From positions 1 through 35,238 of the forward strand of contig WRBG01000002.1 in assembly GCA_009784635.1 (NCBI GenBank): 35,238 bases of DNA, read 5' to 3'. A model generated the notes under the pieces. That model made no database searches, was not told where the DNA came from, and saw only the letters and a program-made list of their open reading frames with translations. Origin of the DNA: Bacteroidales bacterium (GTDB lineage Bacteria > Bacteroidota > Bacteroidia > Bacteroidales > UBA932). Shown here piece by piece: positions 28,998 through 35,238 of the stretch. Numbering within the stretch: position 1 is the first letter of the stretch; each line of letters starts with the position of its first letter. A program made the position numbers and the translations under genes.

Positions 28998-30305
28998 ATG
29001 ATACCTCAACATTTTAAATTTGTTAGCGCCGATGAGGCGGTACGGGCCGTACAATCCGGCGACCACATCCACTTGAGCAGCGTGGCCAGCGCCCCCAAAG
29101 TATTGATTGACGCCCTTTGCCGCAGGGGAGACGCAGGAGAGCTACGAAATGTGTATATACACCACCTGCATACAGAAGGCAACGCGCCTTATACCGAGGC
29201 TAAATATCAAGGCATCTTTCAACACCATGCTTTTTTTGTGGGCGGCAACGTGCGCAAAGCCGTACAGGCCGGTTACGCCGACTATATTCCCATCTTCTTG
29301 AGTGAGACCCAAAAACTCTACCGAAGCGGAACCCTCCCCTGTAACGTGGCCATGATTCAGGTCTCTCCCCCCGATAAGCACGGGTATGTGTCGCTGGGAA
29401 CATCCGTAGACGCCACGCTGGCCGCTATGGAGTGCGCCCGTCATGTAATTGCCGTAGTAAACAAATACGTACCCCGCTCTTTTGGAGACGCCATGATTCC
29501 CATGAGCCGCATCAACATTTTTGTTGAAGCCAATCTCCCCTTGGAACCGGCGCATTTTAGCGAGCCGACTCCCGAAGAGGCTACCATTGGAAAACACTGT
29601 GCCGCCTTGATAGAGGACGGAGCTACGCTGCAAATGGGCATAGGCTCTATTCCCAATGCGGTGCTGTTGCAGTTGGAACACCACAAAAACTTGGGCATCC
29701 ACACCGAAATGTTTGCCGACGGGGTTTTGACCTTGGTGAAAAAAGGAGTGGTCAACGGAAAAGCCAAAAATATTGACAAGGGTAAATTGGTATCCACCTT
29801 TTTGATGGGCTCTCAAGAGGTCTACGATTTTATAGACGACAACCCCATGGTGGCCATGATGGATGTGGGTTATACCAATGACCCCTTTATTATTGCCAAG
29901 AATCCGCGGGTAACGGCCATCAACTCTGCATTACAGGTGGACTTAACCGGACAGGTCTGCGCCGACTCTTTGGGTACCGTTTTTTACTCAGGCGTAGGCG
30001 GACAATTAGATTTTATCTACGGAGCTTCTCTTTCTCAAGGAGGTAAAGCGATTATTGCCATGCCTTCCGTTACCCCAAAAGGACTCAGCAAAATCGCCCC
30101 CGTACTTCATTCCGGAGCCGGAGTGGTGACAACCCGCAGTCATATTCGTTGGTTAGTAACCGAATACGGAGCTGTCAATCTTTATGGAAAGTCGTTGCAG
30201 GAACGGGCCAAACTAATCACCGGCATTGCCCATCCCGACCATCGCGAAACTTTAGACAAAGCTGCGTTTGAGCGCTTTGGGCCGCATTATCATTTTATGG
30301 GATAA
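28998..30305 (+). CDS. Acetyl-CoA hydrolase/transferase (4-hydroxybutyrate CoA-transferase-like)
   Basis: QMGIGSIPNAVLLQL, HTEMFADGVLTL, SGVGGQLDFIYGAS, VTEYGAVNLYGKS. Confidence 0.92.
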   Translation: MIPQHFKFVSADEAVRAVQSGDHIHLSSVASAPKVLIDALCRRGDAGELRNVYIHHLHTEGNAPYTEAKYQGIFQHHAFFVGGNVRKAVQAGYADYIPIFLSETQKLYRSGTLPCNVAMIQVSPPDKHGYVSLGTSVDATLAAMECARHVIAVVNKYVPRSFGDAMIPMSRINIFVEANLPLEPAHFSEPTPEEATIGKHCAALIEDGATLQMGIGSIPNAVLLQLEHHKNLGIHTEMFADGVLTLVKKGVVNGKAKNIDKGKLVSTFLMGSQEVYDFIDDNPMVAMMDVGYTNDPFIIAKNPRVTAINSALQVDLTGQVCADSLGTVFYSGVGGQLDFIYGASLSQGGKAIIAMPSVTPKGLSKIAPVLHSGAGVVTTRSHIRWLVTEYGAVNLYGKSLQERAKLITGIAHPDHRETLDKAAFERFGPHYHFMG

Positions 30306-31396
30306 GCGCTACCCACAGCATCTTCTCCGTCTTCCTTGTCTTCCTCAATGAAGTCGGTTCTTTCGACTTTAATGTAATAGACCAAGGGACTAAAAGTAAG
30401 ATGCCGTGGTGTATCACTGTTGCCCGCTCCATAACCCAAACCGGAGTAGAAAAAGAACACCGCCTCTTCTCTGTTTTTCATGCTAAAGATGGCTTGGGAG
30501 AATCCTTTCACTGTGTCTTCAAAAACCCCATCCTCCCTACACTCGCCTGTCATTGCCTCATAAGTCCTGCGGGGTTCGTATATGTCATACTTTTTGGCCG
30601 AATCGGCTATATTGGTGTCAAAAACAAAACCGTCCAATAATCGTCCTATATACCAATAATTTACCCTGTTTCCTGTTTTCAAAGTATCGCCGGCGCCTTC
30701 TTTCAATGTCTTTTTGTAAAATCCATAAGACAGAGAGTCAATGCCCGGATAGTATTTGTCGCGGTAGGACTCTAAAGAATCTATCTGAAACTGTTCGATG
30801 TCGGCAATCACCTTTACCACCTCTATGTCGTACACAACAGTAGTCAAGTTCTGGGGGCCGCCGTAGCCGTAAGAAGACAGCCATGAAGGCAGCCAAATAC
30901 GCCTTTTATCGCCCTCCCTCATGTCCAAGAGCATTTCGTCAATTCCTTCATACAAAGCGTATACACCCGCCACCCACAACTCAGGGCCGTAATAAGTAGA
31001 TTTTTTGTAGGTACCCAACTGCTTGGCTATGGCTTCTTCCGATGAACGCACGTCTTCAATGGTGCCATATGTGTCGTATGGGTCGCGCTTAGACTCAATG
31101 AGGTAATCTTCATTGAAATCCAAATAGGCATAGCGCACGTATACAAAATTTTCCTTATCCACCGGCGTTCCCGTTCCTTTGGCCTTAATCATATAATACA
31201 TACCCGAAGGAGTCTTATGCAGTGTGTCTAAGTATTTCACCTGCACACGGGCCGCCAAAATCCGCTCCTCTATGGAACGGGCGCTTTCATTTACTTCCCG
31301 GGCGCAGGAAAAAGGGAGTAATGCCAAAAGGGGCAGTAAAGGCGGAAATCTGTGGAAAACACGGGAAAACAAGGAGGGGGTTTGCATATTCATCAT
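30290..31396 (-). CDS. FKBP-type peptidyl-prolyl isomerase-like lipoprotein, apparently two-domain
   Basis: Lipobox ALLPFSCAR; two FKBP-like segments (VYALYEGIDEMLLDMREGDKRRIWLPSWLSSYGYGG; LKEGAGDTLKTGNRVNYWYIGRLLDGFVFDTN). Confidence 0.75.
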   Translation of the reverse strand: MMNMQTPSLFSRVFHRFPPLLPLLALLPFSCAREVNESARSIEERILAARVQVKYLDTLHKTPSGMYYMIKAKGTGTPVDKENFVYVRYAYLDFNEDYLIESKRDPYDTYGTIEDVRSSEEAIAKQLGTYKKSTYYGPELWVAGVYALYEGIDEMLLDMREGDKRRIWLPSWLSSYGYGGPQNLTTVVYDIEVVKVIADIEQFQIDSLESYRDKYYPGIDSLSYGFYKKTLKEGAGDTLKTGNRVNYWYIGRLLDGFVFDTNIADSAKKYDIYEPRRTYEAMTGECREDGVFEDTVKGFSQAIFSMKNREEAVFFFYSGLGYGAGNSDTPRHLTFSPLVYYIKVERTDFIEEDKEDGEDAVGSAYPIK

Positions 31397-31420
31397 AGAT
31401 TAAAAGGGCAAAGTTAGGAT

Positions 31421-31957
31421 TTATTCTTTTTTAACGATACGTTCTATCCACAGTTCAAACAATAAAGGAGACATTTTGGGAACAATGCCCACTTGGTTGT
31501 TGCCGAATCCGTATTTAGAAGTACATAGTACAAAGGCATGTTCTTTGGCCCGCATTCCAATCAGACCGGCATCCAATCCCGAAAAATAATAGCCGCTGCC
31601 TACCGTATTTTTGCCGTAATCTTTGGGTAGTTCCGAGAGAGGCCAAGACAGAGACACGCCGTCCGGAGGATAGGCGGCAAAAAGCGTCCCTCTGTTCCCC
31701 GCCGGAGAGAAGATGTAGGCGGCATAATAAAAGTGTACCGAATCTCCGGCTGCCAAGGTATCGCCTATGCCCTGCTGCAATACCACCCTGCTGGCGGCGC
31801 CCCGATAAATCACCGTATCCTTCACCAACTGGTTAATAAAGGCATCAATGTTTTTCTCCTGCTGGCTTAATTGGTTTTCCTCGTCCTGCTTGGTGCAGAA
31901 ACAGCCCAACATCAAAAGCGGGAGCGACCATAAGTATCTCCAAAAAGTGCGCATCAT
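31421..31957 (-). CDS. FKBP-type PPIase-like lipoprotein
   Basis: LMLGCFC lipobox; GDSVHFYYAAYIF... GLDAGLIGMRAKEHAFVLCTSKYGFGNNQVGIVPKMSPLLFELWIERI. Confidence 0.85.
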   Translation of the reverse strand: MMRTFWRYLWSLPLLMLGCFCTKQDEENQLSQQEKNIDAFINQLVKDTVIYRGAASRVVLQQGIGDTLAAGDSVHFYYAAYIFSPAGNRGTLFAAYPPDGVSLSWPLSELPKDYGKNTVGSGYYFSGLDAGLIGMRAKEHAFVLCTSKYGFGNNQVGIVPKMSPLLFELWIERIVKKE

Positions 31958-31960
31958 ATT

Positions 31961-32998
31961 TTATTTGTCTGCAATTATCGGGCCAAAGATTTCTTCAAGG
32001 GCTTGCAATATCTTGGCAGGAAGCTCCGCAAAGGAGCAATAAAGCCTGCCGCCCGCCGCCTGCCTGTGTCCGCCTCCGTTAAAAAATCGTCTGGCTATTT
32101 CATTTACGTCCACACTATTGCGAGACCTGAGCGAAACCCTGATAAACTCCGGGGTTTCCACAAAGAGTATGGAAATGTCTACCTGTGCCATATGGAGGGG
32201 AATATTTACAAATCCTTCCGTATCTCCGGGTCTAAAACCGAACCGCGCCTGCTCCGACATGCTAAGCATCATATATGCAGCTGGATATGGCTTTACCAAG
32301 ACCATCCGGTTGCATACCGCATGGCCCATTAAACGCATGCGGCCTTCCGAGAAAGCGCCAAACACCTGTTGCTGCACCTCCTCTTTGCAAACGCCCAAGT
32401 GCAACAAAGCGGCTGCCACCTCAAAGGTTTCCGCCGTTACGGAATTGGCAAAATTATTGGTATCGGTCATCAAGCCCACGTACAAGGGCCGGGCAATTGC
32501 AGGCGGAAAATCAGCCAACATATTCAGCTGGCATATTAACCTGTAAACCAATTCGCAGGAAGAGCTTAACTCGGGGCGGGAAAAGACCATGTCAAATTCC
32601 TTGCTTACAGGGTTGGGATGATGGTCTATCAACACCTTGGGCTTGGACAGCCTCTTTACTGAGTTACCAACAGCATCCAAACGACTTAGCATATTTATAT
32701 CCAAGCAAAAAACAGCATCGGCCGCCTGAAGTATCTGCCTGCACAGTTGGGGGTCGTGTTTATACACCTTTATCTTGTGTAGTGGGTCCTTATCCAAAAA
32801 AGCCAAAAAGGCGGGATATGGAGAGGGAACGATGGCATGCACCTCCATGCCCAGCGCCCTAAGAAAACCGGCAAAACCCTGTAAAGCGCCCACAGCGTCT
32901 CCATCGGGATATACGTGGGTAAGCAACACTGCTTTTTTGATCCGCTTTAAAAGCGCAGACAATGGAGCTAATTCTATTTCATTAAATAACAAATACAT
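31961..32998 (-). CDS. nrnA: DHH-family oligoribonuclease / pAp phosphatase
   Basis: THVYPDGDAVGA, CLDINMLSRLD, IDHHPNP, FFNGGGHRQAAGG. Confidence 0.93.
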   Translation of the reverse strand: MYLLFNEIELAPLSALLKRIKKAVLLTHVYPDGDAVGALQGFAGFLRALGMEVHAIVPSPYPAFLAFLDKDPLHKIKVYKHDPQLCRQILQAADAVFCLDINMLSRLDAVGNSVKRLSKPKVLIDHHPNPVSKEFDMVFSRPELSSSCELVYRLICQLNMLADFPPAIARPLYVGLMTDTNNFANSVTAETFEVAAALLHLGVCKEEVQQQVFGAFSEGRMRLMGHAVCNRMVLVKPYPAAYMMLSMSEQARFGFRPGDTEGFVNIPLHMAQVDISILFVETPEFIRVSLRSRNSVDVNEIARRFFNGGGHRQAAGGRLYCSFAELPAKILQALEEIFGPIIADK

Positions 32999-33064
32999 AT
33001 ATAAATTGCTTTGGAGGCTGTAAGGGTTGGTTTTTTTTAATATTCACTGCAAAGATAAAAAAAG

Positions 33065-33095
33065 TTGCAGAGGTAAATTTTTTATTTTACTTTTG
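33065..33095 (+). promoter_or_regulatory. Bacteroidetes housekeeping promoter
   Basis: TTG (33065-33067), N20, TACTTTTG (33088-33095). Confidence 0.6.
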
Positions 33096-33132
33096 CACCA
33101 TCAAGCACGAATATATAAAACCTTGTAATATA

Positions 33133-33738
33133 ATGAAAAAATTATTAGTCATTGTGATTCTCCCCGTCCTAATCATTGTGTTGGGATATTTGATTGTGGA
33201 CAGCATCTCCAAGCCGGTACGCTTTAACCAAGAGCAAAAAAGAAGGCAGGCTGTGGCCATTGAACGATTAAAAGACATCCGCACCCTTCAGGTTGCCTAC
33301 AAAACCCAGTTCGGCCAGTTTACCGATAATCTGGATACCCTTCTTGATTTTTACTACAACGGGCATATCTCGGTTATCAGGCAGGTGGGTTCTTGGGACG
33401 ACTCCCTTGCCGTAGCACAAAAGAGGGTATTCCGCGAGACCATTAATATCCCCGTGCGCGATAGCCTGCTCAAACATTCCGGATTTATGATTGACTCCAT
33501 CCGCTACATTCCTTTCTCCGGAGGCAAGGAATTTGAAATGGCCGCTGCAATCCGGACGGTTTCCGGGGTACCTGTGCCTTTGTTCGAGGCCGTGGCGTCT
33601 TTCGACTACCTCTTGCGGGGCTTGGACCGCCAGTCGATCGTTAACCTCAAAGCTGACTTCCTTGATAGAACCGGTACTCCGGGTTTAAGGGTGGGTAGTG
33701 TAGAAGCGCCTAACAACAACGCGGGCAATTGGGAATAA
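33133..33738 (+). CDS. Conserved hypothetical protein with N-terminal membrane segment
   Basis: MKKLLVIVILPVLIIVLGYLIVDSI, no cysteine at the end of the segment; upstream of DUF3822-rsmD. Confidence 0.8.
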   Translation: MKKLLVIVILPVLIIVLGYLIVDSISKPVRFNQEQKRRQAVAIERLKDIRTLQVAYKTQFGQFTDNLDTLLDFYYNGHISVIRQVGSWDDSLAVAQKRVFRETINIPVRDSLLKHSGFMIDSIRYIPFSGGKEFEMAAAIRTVSGVPVPLFEAVASFDYLLRGLDRQSIVNLKADFLDRTGTPGLRVGSVEAPNNNAGNWE

Positions 33739-33742
33739 ATTT

Positions 33743-34579
33743 ATGCCTCATATAATCAATAAGCGTATTGATTTATCCGGGTCTGCCCTATATAGATTAT
33801 CCATTCAAGCCGATTTGAATGGATTTTCTTTTGCCGTTCTGGACGATACAACCGCAAGTTGTCGGATGTTGCATAGCTATGCCCTTCCTGCATGTTCAGA
33901 TTATGATGAACTCTATACGGAAACTGCTGTTTGGTGCAAAAAATTCTTGCCTGCCCAAGTCCCTTACGTCTACGCGCATTGCTCCTTTTGCGCCCCCTCC
34001 TTTACCTTAGTCCCCAACGAGGTATTTGTACCGGAAAAAGCGGCTCAATTTCTTCAATCCATCCATCAGATTAATGATTTGGACGAAGTATCCTTTTATA
34101 CCTTGCCGGAATTAAACGCCGTTTGCATCTACTCTATTCCAAACACCCTTACCTCTCCTATCCTAAAGGCCGTTAAAAAGACCCATTTTTATTCTGTTGC
34201 CATACCTTTGATTAGAATCGCCCTTTCCCTTCCCGGACACACACGGGCTTTGTTTTATTACCATAACGACCATCTCTATCTGGGGCTTATGAGAGAGCAG
34301 GAATTATTGCTGTGCAACGCCTATGAAGCGCCTCAAGCCAATACCGCCTTATATTTTCTGTTTCTGTCCCTCCACCAATGGCAACTGAATCCCGAATCCA
34401 TCCTGCTGTATATAGCCGGACAATGTTCCAAGTCCCTCATCCAGCTGCTCAGTCGTTATTTTCCCAAGATTATCGCACTTTCAGACGCTAAAATCATGCT
34501 TCAGTCTCAGGAATTGAATATGCGATACAGCCTTATGCTTCATCCTGTTCCCCCATGCGCATCATCGGAGGCCTCTTAA
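33743..34579 (+). CDS. DUF3822 family protein
   Basis: YRLSIQADLNGFSFAVLDDTTASC...; immediately upstream of and overlapping rsmD, as typical for DUF3822. Confidence 0.75.
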   Translation: MPHIINKRIDLSGSALYRLSIQADLNGFSFAVLDDTTASCRMLHSYALPACSDYDELYTETAVWCKKFLPAQVPYVYAHCSFCAPSFTLVPNEVFVPEKAAQFLQSIHQINDLDEVSFYTLPELNAVCIYSIPNTLTSPILKAVKKTHFYSVAIPLIRIALSLPGHTRALFYYHNDHLYLGLMREQELLLCNAYEAPQANTALYFLFLSLHQWQLNPESILLYIAGQCSKSLIQLLSRYFPKIIALSDAKIMLQSQELNMRYSLMLHPVPPCASSEAS

Positions 34580-35100
34580 AAGGGAGGGAAGTCCACGCTC
34601 CAAAACTGACGGCCCGTCCAACCACGGATTTTGCCAAAGAAGGGTTGTTTAATATACTTGCCAATCAATACGATTTTGAAAGCCTACAGGTCCTTGACCT
34701 TTTTGGAGGCAGCGGGAGCATTAGTTTTGAATTTGCTTCCCGCGGCTGTCCTCAAGTAACATGCGTGGAGATAAACCACATACATGCCTCCTTCATCAAG
34801 GAGACCGCCATGCGACTCGGATTAAAGGCCATACGGGTGGTTCGGCATAATGTTTTTGACTTTATCCCTATCTGCACCCAAAGCTACGACCTTATTTTTG
34901 CCGACCCTCCTTTTGACCTGCATCAGTTGACCGGTTTGCCCTCGATAATCCAAACGGCCTCCCTGCTTAGGCCGGGCGGTTGTTTCATCTTGGAACACTC
35001 CGGAGCTTTTGATTTTAGCCAAGAGTCGGGCTTCCGGAAGATGAGGAAATACGGCCAAATTCACTTTAGTTTCTTTTCCTTTGAACCGCCAACCGCATAA
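34555..35100 (+). CDS. rsmD: 16S rRNA (guanine966-N2)-methyltransferase RsmD
   Basis: MRIIGGLLKGREVHAP, LDLFGGSGSISFEFASRG, LIFADPPFDL. Confidence 0.95.
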   Translation: MRIIGGLLKGREVHAPKLTARPTTDFAKEGLFNILANQYDFESLQVLDLFGGSGSISFEFASRGCPQVTCVEINHIHASFIKETAMRLGLKAIRVVRHNVFDFIPICTQSYDLIFADPPFDLHQLTGLPSIIQTASLLRPGGCFILEHSGAFDFSQESGFRKMRKYGQIHFSFFSFEPPTA

Positions 35101-35114
35101 ATTTGTCTCAAAAA

Positions 35115-35146
35115 TTTGTACGGTCAATAAAATATCCCTACATTTG
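35115..35146 (+). promoter_or_regulatory. Bacteroidetes housekeeping promoter for tRNA-Asp
   Basis: TTTG (35115-35118), N20, TACATTTG (35139-35146). Confidence 0.7.
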
Positions 35147-35162
35147 CATCCCCAAATAACCC

Positions 35163-35236
35163 GGTTTGGTAGTTCAGTTGGTTAGAATACGTGCCTGTCA
35201 CGCACGGGGTCGCGGGTTCGAGTCCCGTCCAGACCG
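35163..35236 (+). tRNA. tRNA-Asp (GTC)
   Basis: GGTTTGG acceptor pairs with CCAGACC; D-arm TAGTTCAGTTGGTTAGAATA; anticodon loop CTGTCAC; T-arm GCGGGTTCGAGTCCCGT. Confidence 0.97.
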
Positions 35237-35238
35237 CA

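Overview
Bacteroidetes (Bacteroidales-like) chromosomal window; most genes are housekeeping, and all assignments are by reading motifs, with no database search. Left to right: (i) a peptide locus with a GG-leader, Cys-rich RiPP precursor, a stand-alone LanC cyclase, a PAS/LuxR-type regulator and a TonB receptor/DUF4249 pair; no LanB is visible. (ii) An NtrC-type sigma-54 activator convergent with a hybrid histidine kinase, next to a consensus sigma-54 promoter that points at a ~100-nt non-coding transcript ending in a hairpin. (iii) rsfS-ftsH-cdsA-psd. (iv) A ~3.1 kb module (DUF1573/thioredoxin-like lipoprotein, NVEALA-type peptide, 6-bladed propeller lipoprotein) flanked by perfect 23-bp direct repeats. 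The repeats are the 3' ends of psd and pyrF, so the module looks inserted into a formerly overlapping convergent gene pair. Inside the module, upstream of its genes, is a perfect-consensus sigma-54 promoter abutting a (CT)19 microsatellite and a ~330-nt hairpin-rich leader. (v) pyrF, prfA, a TlpA-like lipoprotein, a hydABC electron-bifurcating [FeFe]-hydrogenase operon, tcdA-mazG-SAM hydrolase, a CoA-transferase, two FKBP lipoproteins, nrnA, DUF3822-rsmD and tRNA-Asp. The strongest candidates for something undescribed are the repeat-flanked sigma-54/NVEALA module, the sigma-54 sRNA candidate, and the orphan-LanC peptide locus.
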